A DNA stretch of 64,000 bases, taken from Costus lasius. Taxonomy: Eukaryota; Streptophyta; Magnoliopsida; Zingiberales; Costaceae. Position 1 is the first letter of the stretch; every line of letters starts with the position of its first letter. Positions 22,698 to 34,022 of the stretch are shown here, one piece after another. Location: contig JANVAS020000231.1 in NCBI GenBank assembly GCA_027563935.2, forward strand, positions 12,852,001 to 12,916,000. Reading direction: 5' to 3'. A program made the position numbers and the translations under genes. The notes beneath the pieces were generated by a model that saw only the letters and a list, made by a program, of their open reading frames with translations, made no database searches and had not been told where the DNA came from.

Positions 22698-24456
22698 TGA
22701 TGTAGGGTGGAGACACGTGTTGTGCAAACCAGAACAAAGAGTATTTTTACCAGAATTTAGTGCTATAGAAATATATCATTTAAGAAAAGTAGCTATGTAG
22801 GTTCCAAAGATCCAAAATTTGAACTGATTAAGCCAAGATGTAGAGAAAAACTAGTTCTTTTCAACCGTATAGGAATTAGAGTGTGAAGAACTATCAGACA
22901 ATAAGAACATGTGCGAAAAATGCCTAATCAGATTAGCAAATCAAAATAGCACAGAAATCGTTTCAGTCTTCAAAATTTGTTAGGTCTACTAGGTTGATCT
23001 GGTGATTCTTCCATGGAACCATGTGGTACAACAAGTGGGATGTAACATACTCTTCCAAATCGTTTCAGAGTTCAGGGGTTCCAGCAAGTCCAAGTATTTT
23101 AAATACCTGCACAAAGAAGGTTAAACATATTAGTTTTAAAGAAGAACAGAAGAATAGTAGACACGGGAATCTGAAAATAGGGGACGTCGCGCGATGGAGC
23201 AGAGTTCGTCGCCGGACAACCGGTGGTGCACGAACTCGGAACCTGCTACTACTGGAGGATGCTGTGGCTGACGAGAGGACATGGCCGGAGTTTGGAGATG
23301 AAAGATGGCCGGACAGAGGAGATCGACGATGAAAGGCGGATCTGAGGCGGAAGTTGGGCGGGAACAGGGGGAAATGAGCGTGGAGCAGAGTTGATAGGCG
23401 GTCGTCCGGTGGTGCACGATCGCCGGACCTGCTACAGTTGGAGATCCTTATGATGATGGAGAGGAGGTGGCCGGAGTTTGGAGGCGGAAGGTGGGCTGTC
23501 TGAAGTGGATGACATCGAATGGTGGATCTAGGGCGGAAGACTGGCGAGAACAGGGGATTCAAACGGACGTTCGATTCCGGTGATCGGACCGAAGGATTGG
23601 CGGATGTCGGCGGCTAGAGCTTCATCTTGGGGAGGAGGAGTGATGCCCGAAGTTTTGTGAGGATCAGACCGGCAGATCGTCGGCGGCATGCTCACAATCT
23701 TTCGAAAATCTGGAAACTAGGAATACATTGTTGTTTGATTTGGTTTCGTGAAGAAGAAGCTTGTAGAGAAGAAGGGAAGAGGGAGGGACTCAACCCTAGA
23801 AGGAGGTGAGGGGAAGGATAGGCGACACAAGCGCTTCAGAGGAGAAGAAGATCGGAGACATCCGATTGAGGACGAAAAACCATTTCCATTCAACGAATTC
23901 TACGTTTACAAGGTTGAAGCTTTGATACATATAGGAGAAGCTTTCCAAGCGAACGTTGCAGTTTCCTTTTGTGGGTTGAACGAACGTTGTTGTTTCCATC
24001 TTCGATTGGCAGAGAGAGACATTGAAGTTTCTTTGTGAGAAGCTGCTGGGGACGTGGAAGATTTCCTTTGTGGGGCGAAGAAGATAGCGTTGGCATGCGC
24101 TTGATGAAATTGGCTGTTGCCTTCTTTGCTGGCTGCATGTGAACGTTACAAGGTAAAGCGGCGTTGAAGATGGGCTTGGACTTGGCTTGAAGAGATCTTT
24201 ATTTGGGCCGAACATTATAGCATGCTTCATGGCTTGGTGCAGCATTTGCAAGTTCTGGTTTGATGAGGCAACTCCATTGAACGTTGTGAGCTTGAGCAAC
24301 TTGAGATCATTGAGTGATTGAAATAGTCATTTTCCACTTATTGAGCTAGCTTATTTGAGCAAGCTTGCTAGCTTATTTGAGAGCTTCCGAGTCTTCGACT
24401 ATGGTAATCGTAGACTCCATTTGTACCTTCATGGACGGTGGTCTCTGCCCCCATCA
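22698..24456 (-). repeat. NA-1 5' LTR (1759 bp)
   Basis: It is bounded by TGATG/CATCA and homologous throughout to 19081-20840, with scattered substitutions (for example around 23171-23176 and 23279-23283). Confidence 0.9.
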
Positions 24457-26360
24457 GAATTTTTCTAAGATAGCTCGCCCCTTAACAAATCTACTTGGTA
24501 AAGATGCTGTGTTTTGCTTTGACAGGGATTGCAAGGAAGCCTTCTCAAAACTCAAAGAGGCATTGATTTCTGCTCTAGTGATTCGACCCCTAGATTGGTC
24601 ACTACCTTTTGAGTTGATGTGTGATGCTAGTGACCAAGCTGTCGGGGGTAGTCTTGGGACAGAGGAAGGATAAGAAGCTTCATGCCGTCTACTATGCCAG
24701 TCGAACACTCGACGATGCCCAGATGAATTATGCGACCATGGAGAAAGAGCTGCTAGAGATTATCTTTACTTTCAATAAATTCCGTTCTTATTTAGTTAAC
24801 TCGAAAGCAATCATTTTTACTGATCATTCAGCAATAAAATACCTGATAAACAAGAAGGATGCAAAGCCAAGGCTCATTCGATGGATCCTCCTCTTGCAAG
24901 AATTTGATATAGAAATTAGAGACAAGAAGGGGAGTGAAAATTTAGTGGCCGACCATCTTTCCAGGCTTGACCGCGGCGCAGACAAATAAATTAATGAAGA
25001 ATTGGAGACCAATGATAAATTCCCTGAAGAACATCTTTATGCTCTATTAGATCAGCAAGTCCCATGGGATGCAGATTATGTCAATTACATTGTGTCTAAC
25101 ATCTTTCCTTCTGATCTCACTTTTCAGCGGAAGAAGAGATTTCTCCACGATGTAAAATTTTACTACTGGGATGAGCCATACTTATATCGGAGATGCGCGG
25201 ACGGGTTGTATAGACGATGCATGCCGGAAGTGGAGATACAAGATGTGTTGGACCACTGTCATGCTTCACCCTACGGAGGACACGCAGCGGCCTCTAAAAC
25301 AACTTTTTAAGTTTTACAGTCTGGTTTATATTGCCCTTCTATATTTCATGATGCTAAATATTTTGTTTCCATTTGTGACAGTTGCCAACAGACTGGAAAC
25401 TTATCAAAGAGAGATGAGCTGCCACTCAACAATATCTTGGAAGTGGAAATTTTCGATGTATGGGGGATTGACCTCATGGGCCCTTTCCCCTCTTCATGTG
25501 GAAAACAGTACATTCTGGTTGCAGTTGACTACGTGTCAAAATGGGTTGAGGCCTCCGCCGAAGCTACTAATGACTCTAGAGTCGTTATGAAGTTTATGAA
25601 GCGGATAATTTTCCCCTGGTTTGGGGTTCCACGTGTGTTGATTAGCGACTGCGGCTCCCACTTCATTGAGCAAAGGTTTGGAGCACTATTGAAAAAGTAT
25701 GGTGTAAAGCACAAGATCGCTACGCCCTACCTCCCTCAAGCTAGTGGTCAGATAGAGGTCTCTAATAGAGAAATCAAACAAATTTTGGAGAAGACTATAT
25801 AGCGATCATGGAAGTATTGGGTAATGAAATTACCATATGCCTTATGGGCGTATAGGACCACATTCAAGATGCCCCTCGGTATATCTCCTTTCCAACTTAT
25901 CTATGGAAAATCATGCCACTTACCTGTTGAACTCGAGCACAGGGCGTATTGGGCTGTCAAGCAAATCAACTTCGACCTCAAGAACGCTAGTCAAAGGAGA
26001 AAGCTACAACTTGATGAACTGGAAGAGATGTGCCTTTTTGCCTGCAAAAACGCCAGGACCTACAAAGCAGGCACTAAGTTTTGGCACGACAAGCGCATAG
26101 TAAAGAAAGAATTTCGTGAAGGGGATAAAGTACTTCTGTTTAATTCAAGACTTCAGTTATTTCCAGAAAAGTTCCGCACGAGATGGTCCGGTCCTTTTAC
26201 AGTTCAGAAAATTCAACAATATGGTGCCATCACAGTTTGGACAGAACGAACTGGGAGTTTTACAGTTAACGGGCACCGTCTCAAGCACTATTTCGAAGAT
26301 GAGCGGGTCGAAAAAGAGGAAGTTCTTGCTCTTTCAGACCCCACGAATTCGCAACTCTGA
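24457..26360 (+). pseudogene. Ath-1 RNase H and integrase pseudogene
   Basis: It continues the RT fragment at 18979-19080. RNase H is read from D-A-S-D (about 24624) in two frames, because a G-run near 24645 carries one extra G. Integrase shows an HHCC-type region (about 25250-25400), W-G-I-D (near 25460), S-D-C-G-S-H-F (near 25645) and [10 protein letters not shown] (near 25745). Stops fall near 24987, 25308 and 25800. The C-terminal part (25824-26360) stays open for 178 codons with P-V-E-L-E-H and L-F-P-E-K, typical of Athila/TAT integrase tails. It is not functional as it stands. Confidence 0.88.
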
Positions 26361-26851
26361 AAACTCTTATGGTCGAGCTACCGACCTTAAACTAGCGCTT
26401 TTGGGAGGCAACCCAAGTTTTTGACTGCTTTTATTTTTCATGTATTCATATTGTTATAGGTTGTTAATTTCTTTTTTTTTTAATTTTTTGTTTTTTAGAA
26501 GGGATCGCTATTGATTTAATATCTCTTTGCGATGTAGGATGAAGATGGAGCACATGGAAATTTTTCCAGAATTTTTTGGGCATATCAGTGCACATCATAG
26601 CTTGGTGAACCTCACGGTGTTCACCCGCAAAGCCCACTGTGCCAGCGCGTCTAGGGAGATGTACAACAAGCTTCATAGGCAAGTGAAACCCATGGTGAAT
26701 CCCATGTACAACAAGCTTCACCAGCATTCCTGTCTGTAAGGAACCATCCAGTAAGCTTCACGGACTAGTGAACCCAGCGGGTTCACCAGAAATTCTATAG
26801 CCACAGCTTACCACAGTGAACTTCACGGGCTGGTGAACCCGGGCGGGTTCA
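26361..26851 (+). other. Ath-1 region after pol, with repeated GTGAACCC hairpins
   Basis: GAGCTACCGACCTTAAACTA and GCGCTTTTGGGAGGCAACCC (26374-26414) follow integrase, a stretch usual after pol in Athila/TAT elements. Three inverted repeats follow, at 26605-26624, 26768-26786 and 26833-26851. The last is split by sLTR-1. Confidence 0.6.
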
Positions 26852-28725
26852 TGTTGGTGTATATGCCCTAGGACCTAGTTTTGGTCCACTTATGTACTAC
26901 TTGACTTTGATATTTATATCATTCTGGCATTGTCGTTATCTATGTTTGTTTACATCTGCGCATATGTACTAACATGATAATGTCCCTGGAGACAGATTGG
27001 ATCTGTGCTCGAACTATAGTCCCCAGTCGATGTACCTTAGTGGATAAGGGACAGCTCTGGTACATGTGAGACTGGTATATGGGCTGGTTACGCACGGGGT
27101 GCTAACACAGACATATGGGTATATCAGTGGTGGATATACTGGACCGACCCGCTGTGAGGCTCTGACTTGGTGTCATGAGTTAACCTCACAAGTGACAGGA
27201 GATGCATTGATCCCTTTACTTGAGGTCATTGACTCTTTTGTATGGTTAGGAACATGCTTTGATACAACCTAACGCCTCGCCGTAAGCTGGGAGGTCATAA
27301 CGGTTGTCATTAGGTATGTGACGACCCATATGAGAAGATCAATGGACAGACATAGGATTTGCCCCTTCCTATGGGAAGCTGGATATCCACGGGGCCCCCT
27401 ATGGTTGCATCACTGAAAGTGTATGGCCATACCCAGGTGAAAGCCTGATTTAGTCATGACCATGAGATTGGGTAAAAATAAAGTGGTGACACACTTTGTC
27501 CAATCGGATATCAGTTCGGCAAAGAGACTGTAATGCATCGGTATCTTGTTGCGATGATGGGGATGTCGATGTGATATCCATTCCGAAGACTTGGGTAGCA
27601 GCGATGCACTGCTAGGTGCCAATCACTGCTTGTGATGACTAGGTTCATCACTACCAACGTCTGAGGAACCTACAGGGTCGCACAACTTGAACTCGGGTTC
27701 TCGCATTGATCAGGTAGCCTATTGATTGAGTTATTAGATAACTCAGATCTGTTTGGGAGAATCCATCAGCACCACCGTGCTAGATGAGATGAAAGGAATC
27801 ATTTGGAGCTAACTTGTTTTTTGGGCCTAGTAGGCCAAATGGGCCCAATGGGCCCAATAGACCAAGTTGGGCTAATAGGCCAAATGGGCTCAATGAGCCA
27901 TTTGGGCCAAATGGGCCAAGTGGAATGGCGCAAGCAACTTGGAGTGAGCTTGGCGCATTTCCATGAGGTGGACAAACCCAAGTTGGCATCTTCTTAAGGT
28001 AGGAAGCTTGGAGCTTCTCACTTGGAGAGGGTGAATCTACTTGGGCGAATTGGGCTTTACCTCTTGAAGAGGTGTGTCTCTTCATGAAGAGGTGAATGAA
28101 CTTGGGCGCATGGGACTTGGAATGGGCGAATTGGGTTTTACCTCTTGAAGAGGTGTGTCTCTTCGTGAAGAGGTGCACCTATTCATGGGTATATAAACCC
28201 CCTAGCCCCCCTTTTGTCGGGTTACTCTCTCCTCTCCTCTTCCCTTTGTCGCCACTCTTGAGGTATTCGGCCATTAAGAGAGTTGGACTCTCTTCCTTAC
28301 TTGGTTCAGTTCCTGCAAGTTCCTTGGCGCCCTCCTCTCCAAAGTTGGACTTTGGATTTGGTTGATTCCTGTTTGGATCTTGGTGGAGTGCTTCAAGAGT
28401 TGGACTCCGACGAAGCTCCACCTCCTCTCCTTGGCATCTCCTCTGGACTTGGCGCAAGTGATTGAGGAAGTCTCCCAAAGGCGTGGATCTTCTTCCCGAG
28501 GCTAGCACCGGGCGTGGAAGAAGAGGACTCCAGGTTCGGCTGTGGGTGCACATTTGGGCGCCTGCATCGCATCCATCATATTCATTGCAAGGTATCATCT
28601 CATACTCACTGTGTCGATCTCCTCGCAAGACTCGATCTTCTGGGTTTTTGGGACTGGCCTGTTTCGGGGATTGCTTCCGCTGTGCTTGTCTGTAAAAATT
28701 TTAAAATTCCTGGGGTTTCCCAACA
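26852..28725 (+). repeat. sLTR-1: solo LTR of the Cop-2 family (1874 bp)
   Basis: It runs TGTTGGTG...CCCAACA and is flanked by GTTCA at 26847-26851 and 28726-28730. No PBS or internal region adjoins it, so it is a solo LTR left by LTR-LTR recombination. It is nearly identical to the Cop-2 LTR but complete. It has TATATAAA at 28190-28197 and one contracted GGGCC repeat compared with Cop-2 (about 20 bp shorter). Confidence 0.93.
28190..28197 (+). promoter_or_regulatory. TATA box in sLTR-1
   Basis: TATATAAA in the same context as 18702-18709. Solo LTRs can keep promoter activity; none is shown here. Confidence 0.55.
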
Positions 28726-28730
28726 GTTCA

Positions 28731-29065
28731 CCTGTATTTCATCACATCTTCGCCCAAAAATAGGGCACCGCACGCAAGTTCTACCGCCACCCCCAAATTT
28801 CGCCCAGATTCTGCCGATCGCGCCGCTTTCTCTCCTTCTTAACACTCGAAGGAGGTCTTCAAGGGTTTGATTCAGGTTTCCCTTCGTGCAGACAAATCTC
28901 TTCTTCGATTGATTCCAGATTTCTGCCTCGCCTATTCTTCGAGTTTTTTAGCCGATCCGCCGCCGCCTTCATTTTTCCTTGCATCTCCGCCAGATCTTCT
29001 CAACTCAAAGATCACCGGCATCCTTCCGATCTTCTCTATCCACCATGCCTCCGTGAACAAAGGCC
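28731..29065 (+). other. Ath-1 segment upstream of its second frame
   Basis: It continues the interrupted hairpin and then a C/T-rich, leader-like stretch. No start codon with a long frame precedes 29066, apart from M-P-P-stop at 29045. Confidence 0.4.
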
Positions 29066-29745
29066 ATGGCTTCCAAGAGGACCGCGCGACCTACGCAAGC
29101 ATTGTCCGACTCGTCCGCCACCGATGACGACGAGTATGAGCCGTCGCCAACTCCCCCATCTTTCTGGCCACCACCGGCGACTCCAGGTTCCTCCTCGTCC
29201 CGGCATGGACGCACGCCTACCAACCGGTAGACACCTTATGTCTCTCCCCCGAATGAGTCCGGGATTATCTTCCGCAACGCCGGGCAAGAGGAGCGTTATC
29301 TTCCGCAACACCGGGCTTCCTCATTCAGCCAATCGCTGATCTAGAGCCCGACCCAGTCGACATCGCACCACCACCACCTGACGCATTTTCCTTCGGCGGC
29401 ACTTCACACTCTGATTCTATGATATCTATCTTGCAGGAAATAAGGGAGGAACAGCTCCACCAGCGAGAAGTGATCAACCACCTGGACACCACTGTTTCCT
29501 ATATTGAGCAGGACCATTCCTCTCGATGGGAGTCGATGGAGGCACACATGCAGAGGCAACACAAGATGATAGGTTCTGTGTGGGAAAAGATATCTAGTAT
29601 GGACGAGCAACTTTCCTTTCTCTCCGAGGAGAACATGGCTCGCATGGATATTTCCTCTGATGAGGAAGCCGAGCCAGATTATAGTGTACGCGGGAAGAGC
29701 AAGAGCTCATGGGCTTCTGGCTCTCACTCACCCAAGCAGAGGTAG
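29066..29745 (+). pseudogene. Ath-1 second (post-pol) reading frame, decayed; possibly env-like
   Basis: A 54-codon frame starts at 29066 (M-A-S-K-R-T-A-R) and is Ser/Pro/acid-rich, ending at a TAG (29228-29230). A 108-codon frame (29419-29745) is charged and likely coiled coil (E-E-Q-L-H-Q-R-E-V-I-N-H). In Athila elements a second frame, often called env-like, lies after pol, and position and style fit. I see no signal peptide, transmembrane segment or recognisable domain, and the middle of the frame seems lost. The identification is by position only. Confidence 0.4.
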
Positions 29746-30953
29746 CTTCCTAGAGCATCGGCATTGACATCCACACCTCTCACATCATGGTATTGCATAG
29801 AGAACTCTGCAATCTTTTAGAGTGGGTGAGCTTTCTATACTCTGGTTTCTTTTGTCCTTCTTCATGTGGCTGTCTGACTCTATCGCTTGACTAGTTGTGT
29901 TTGGATTGATACTTTTATTCTTTGATGGATGGTATTGTGGCATTGTATCTTACATGCCATTACATTCGTGGGCCTGGTCCGCATCTTCAGGCCCCATTTT
30001 GTGACAGTGCTGTATGACATTACTTGGTTTTCTTATGTTAGTACTCTGCCAGGTTTATTATGCTTTTCATATATGCTATGTGAAATTTTTCCATGAGTTT
30101 GCATGTGTATGAATTGTCCTATGATAACCATTTCAAAATTTTGAGTTGAATGCATAATTGATTAGGAATAATCAAGGATTGTTGATAATACCTCCTTGTT
30201 AGAAATACTTTTTGATCATGTCCATATATTCTACGATTTTGAAATTTTGTAATTTGGATTGACTTTAGGTTGTTCAATAGTGGGTCAAACATTTCTATGA
30301 CTGTTTAATCAACTCAAGCTTGCAACTTACATGAGAATCGTATTGAGATACATATTCGTTTAGTTATTCTTTGAATTCCTTTCTATTGTTGGGGAGACAC
30401 TACATTTGTTAAAAAGGATATGTTATCAACTGCTGAACAAAAAAAAAAACTCACCCTTAGATTCCTCTACTTGGCACTATGAAAAATTGGCAGTGGTACC
30501 GAAGGACATGAGTTGAAATCTAAGAGATGTGAAATGAAATCAATAAACAGACTCCTCTACTTGGCATTGCGAAAAATTGGCAATGGTACCTAAGGATATG
30601 AGTTGAAGTCTAATGCAATAATCAGTGTATCATACCCTAAATGAAACATTTGAGTTAACCCCAACAATTTGATTAGGAAGGACCAGAATTGCATAAGTGT
30701 TATGTGTAAGCTTGATTGAACCCTATGTTTGCTGCTTACTAGGTTGATTGGCATCTAAAGATTGTGGGATCAAACTATTGAATGCTTGAAACAACCATTT
30801 ACTTGATTTCTCCTGATTAAATTTTGGATTGTTATTAAATGTTTTTCTAACTTGGATGTATACCTCAACACAAAAGATTGCTCTTATACCCATCTTGTAT
30901 TTCATCCTATTTTATTGCTTGAGGACAAGCAAAGATTTAAGTCTGGAGTATTT
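29746..30953 (+). other. Ath-1 long non-coding stretch before 3' LTR
   Basis: This is 1.2 kb with no supported gene. Two ~60-bp direct repeats (30463-30522 and 30553-30612, period 90) contain CCTCTACTTGGCA and GAAAAATTGGCA. The stretch ends with GCTTGAGGACAAGCAAAGATTTAAG and a weak polypurine tract (30936-30953). Confidence 0.6.
30463..30612. repeat. Direct repeat pair, ~60 bp, period 90
   Basis: TCCTCTACTTGGCA...GGTACC.AAGGA.ATGAGTTGAA.TCTAA occurs twice with a few substitutions. Confidence 0.75.
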
Positions 30954-32388
30954 TGATGCCTTGCATTTTAGTAGTATTTTTCCTTTGTATTTTATGATAA
31001 ATCTAGGTTTATTTTGATACTTTCATACTCTTTAAAGGCTTATTTGCTTAAAAGTTTCGGAATCTTCACTTTTCCTTGCTTTTGAGGAATTTCAGGTAAA
31101 ATTGCCCTATTTTAACATTTTTTGAAGATTCTAAGGCTATATGGTGATTTCTTATACAAAGACGAAGCTACACGTCAAATTTGGGCTTAATCGGAGTTGG
31201 CATGAAAAATACGGCCAGGGGGTTCACCTGCATTTTTGCCAAACTACAGGATTCTTCACAGAAAAGCACGGCCAGGTGAACCCGGCGGGGTTCACTCGTG
31301 CTTCTCTCTGATGCGCAGCGCAAAGTGGCCAGTGCACTTCACGGCCAAGTGAACCCGGTGGGGTTCACCCGTGATTCCAACCCAGGCGACGTGAGTTCGG
31401 CCCTCTCTCGGATTCTCAGTGATTTCCAACCCATTTGGCATCCAAATTTGGCAAGTAAGGACTCTATGGAAAGATGATTCAAAGGAGAATGGGTAGAATA
31501 TAAAAGTCCCAATTTTTATGACCTAAGAGAAGGGGAATGACGTGACGAAGTGGCAGAAGGCGGAAGAACAAAGGCGACAAGGCAATTTTTGGGGATTTTC
31601 AGAGATTGAGACATCAGATAATCACGATTTCTTCTAGATACTTTCGGTTTATTGTCTCCTTCCTCTTAGATTCCCTTCCTTGTGGTTTTCTTTCCATTAA
31701 AAGAGAGATTTTGAGCATTTCAATGATGATTGTAGCGTAAACCCTATTTTGGGGTTCGGTTGAAGCACATTGACGATTTTGATTGCAAACTCTATTTTAA
31801 TTCTATTATTTGGAATGTATTGTGAGCATATTTTACTCTGACGTGCATATATTATGATTTTACCTTGGCTGAGTATTTTCATGTTTAAGCCGTTACGATT
31901 CATACCGAGAGGAGGATCGTAAAGGTGGAATCTCTTAGTAAAACTTGTGAGACCTTGACACGAGAGTGCTTGGTCTTCACTCGAGGGTTTCATAATCTGC
32001 CATAGAACTCATTGGGTTCATCTAAAATGATCCACCACGAGAGTAGGAAATTGTCTTAGTTGAACACCGGGGTGTACACTCGAGAGAGGGCACCTTGTAC
32101 CCTAGGGATAGATTCCTTGTGCAAAATCAATAATCCGGATAACTGATAATTTTATGCGCAATTAAGATCGTCATCGTGGTGGAAACCGTAGCCCTGATAT
32201 CTCTCTCATATTTACTCTCTGCCGTCGTAGCTTTGACATTCTTGTTTTGATTATTTAAGTTTTCAAAACCACGTTTCGATTAGCCTAGCTATTAAAACTT
32301 GGATTTTTTGGTACTCAGCCATGTTCCCTGTGGGATTCGACATCTTTTATATTGCTTCGACATAACTGTGCACTTGCGGTGCGTGTCA
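30954..32388 (+). repeat. Ath-1 3' LTR (about 1435 bp)
   Basis: It starts TGATGCCTTGCATTTTAG and ends at CACTTGCGGTGCGTGTCA, by analogy with the Ath-3 LTR end CACTTGCGGACACAACA. It has a TATA box at 31499-31506 and two GTGAACCC hairpins at 31276-31295 and 31349-31368. The right edge could instead be at 32420; no partner LTR is in the window to settle it. Confidence 0.7.
31499..31506 (+). promoter_or_regulatory. TATA box in Ath-1 LTR
   Basis: TATAAAAG about 545 bp into the LTR, at a plausible U3/R position. Confidence 0.5.
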
Positions 32389-33811
32389 ATTACACGATCG
32401 ATCTATAGCTAGACGATACAAAGTGTGATTTTTTTTGTTTAGAAACTTGAAAGTACGAAATGAAGCAGAGGTAGCGTTTTGGGTAATAATCAAATTAGAA
32501 AAAGTCGGGACTTGGGGTTTTACCACACTAACAACTATGAATTTGATAAAAACTAATACTTAAAAAGAATATTATAGTGTTCAAAGGGATTTTTCCTACG
32601 ATACAGATTACCTCTTCCCGAAGTGTAATCCGGTACCTAGCTATGTTAATTCTCTACTCTCGTAACAACAATAAGTAATATGAAAAACTTTGAAATCCTT
32701 CAAACGAACCAAAACTACTCTTGTGACTAGTTTCGTATGTTTGAAAACAATAGTTCCGACGTTGCAAATCACCTCTCGGTCCTTCTAGCAACGTCTAAGC
32801 TGTAAACATACTTGTTCAAAGTAAATTATAAAAAAAACATGATTCTAATCAAATCAACTCTATAAAAATCATGACAAAGATTTAAAATAATAAATTTAAT
32901 TTGTAAATCGTCAATGGGCACCCCTAATCCTGAAAAAGAGTTTAAGCGTTCATGTTCTTTGAATACAGTATGTTAAGTGATGAATTCAACATGTAATCTC
33001 AAATAAATTACAAAGAAACACTAAGAAAGTAATTAGAACTCTCCCCCTTGATCTATTATTGAAGATGAAGCATCAAATCCCCTCCTTTGCGTGATCTCGT
33101 CTCGGAATTCTGCCAAAAATTATTTTCGCCCTAGCCGCCGCCTCTATTCGTGTTCGTCCATAGAAGTGCCTTTAAACCCATCCAAAATCCTTCCTTTTAT
33201 AGTTTAATCTGTGTAGAACCCATCTAAGAAGGCTTTTGCAAAGTTTGGCTAAGTTTCGACTCGACTGGAGGTCGAATTGAGTGAAAAACTTAAGGGGGTA
33301 GAAAAACTCATGGGCGGTGAACTATTCACGGCCATGGCCTTGAGTTTTTCTATTTCTGCACAGAAGTGTATTCACAGCCTGTGAATACACTCACAGCCAC
33401 GACCCTAAAAGTTGTGTTTGGCCTCTGTTTTGCTCCAAATTTGACGTACAACCTCGTCTTTTCATCACGAATCACTCCGTGGCATCAAAAATTATAAAAT
33501 CCATTATTTTGAGTGATATTTATGGCCCATGAAGGACTCACGGGTGCCACCATGATTATTGCGTCTGGCCTCTATTTTACTCCAAATTTGATATGCGACC
33601 TCGTATTTTCCTTGGGAAATGTGCTATGGCCTCAAAACTCTCAAAATCCATTTTTTTAAAGTGAATTTACCTATATTTTCATAAAAAAAAAGAAAAGTGA
33701 AGATTCCATACATAAGAAGATAAAAACACTAAAAATTGTATAAATCATTCAATTAAGCCAAAAATATCATGTAAAATATAGAGAAAAATATTGTGTAAAT
33801 GCAACTCATCA
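32389..33811 (-). repeat. Ath-2: reversed Athila/TAT-like LTR, probably solo or truncated
   Basis: On the minus strand it starts TGATGAGTTGCATTTACAC (33811), has TATAAAAG at 33194-33201, and contains GACCGAGAGGTGATTTGC. Ath-3 has GACCGAAAGGTGATTTGC in its LTR. The left edge is unsure (32389, 32424 or 32426). No target duplication or internal sequence is seen. Confidence 0.55.
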
Positions 33812-34009
33812 GCGCGCAAAGAGTAAATTCTTCCACATAGGGTCTATCCCAGATATGAAGAAAACAAAAATTAAAAAATGATTAAGAGGCAAAAATTAAC
33901 AGAAATTATTTTTCAACAGAAAAATCATGGCATAAAAAATTTTCAAAAATCATTTTCATGTCATGGAGTATGCGCATGTAGAAAAGACATATACAGGCCT
34001 CGTAAGATC
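33812..34009 (-). other. Cop-3 leader remnant
   Basis: A/T-rich sequence next to the PBS, cut off at the Ath-2 edge. No gene. Confidence 0.5.
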
Positions 34010-34021
34010 GCTCTGATACCA
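34010..34021 (-). other. Cop-3 primer binding site (tRNA-Met)
   Basis: The minus strand reads TGGTATCAGAGC one base after the LTR end. Confidence 0.85.
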
Positions 34022-34022
34022 C

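Larger units (their letters stand above)
19081..24456 (-). mobile_element. NA-1: gag-only non-autonomous LTR retrotransposon
   Basis: The two LTRs (19081-20840 and 22698-24456) both run TGATG...CATCA. They are flanked by perfect GAATT duplications (19076-19080 and 24457-24461). The internal 1857 bp hold a tRNA-Met PBS, a leader, one gag-like frame on the minus strand and a polypurine tract, with no pol. LTR ends, PBS, tract and protein are shared with NA-2. The LTRs differ at perhaps 2% of sites by eye, so it is older than NA-2. Confidence 0.92.
18979..32388 (+). mobile_element. Ath-1: Athila/TAT-type Ty3/gypsy element, 5'-truncated and twice interrupted
   Basis: Segments 18979-19080, 24457-26851 and 28731-32388 join into one element. 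They cover RT end, RNase H, integrase, a long region after pol, and a 3' LTR. NA-1 interrupts it at an exact 5-bp duplication (GAATT) and sLTR-1 at GTTCA. Lineage is judged from the integrase C-terminal region (P-V-E-L-E-H-R-A-Y-W-A) and from GCTTGAGGACAAGCAAAGATTTAAG before the 3' LTR. The wording of the LTR end, CACTTGCGG, also matches Athila-type elements. The 5' LTR, gag, protease and most of RT are missing. Confidence 0.85.

Noticed and set aside
28462..28870. Overlapping plus-strand frames of 73-118 codons around the sLTR-1 3' end
   Set aside because: They cross the sLTR-1 boundary into Ath-1 and have no domain.
29419..29745. A functional envelope protein
   Set aside because: No signal peptide, membrane segment or complete frame. 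It is only the position after pol in an Athila-type element that suggests an env-like origin.
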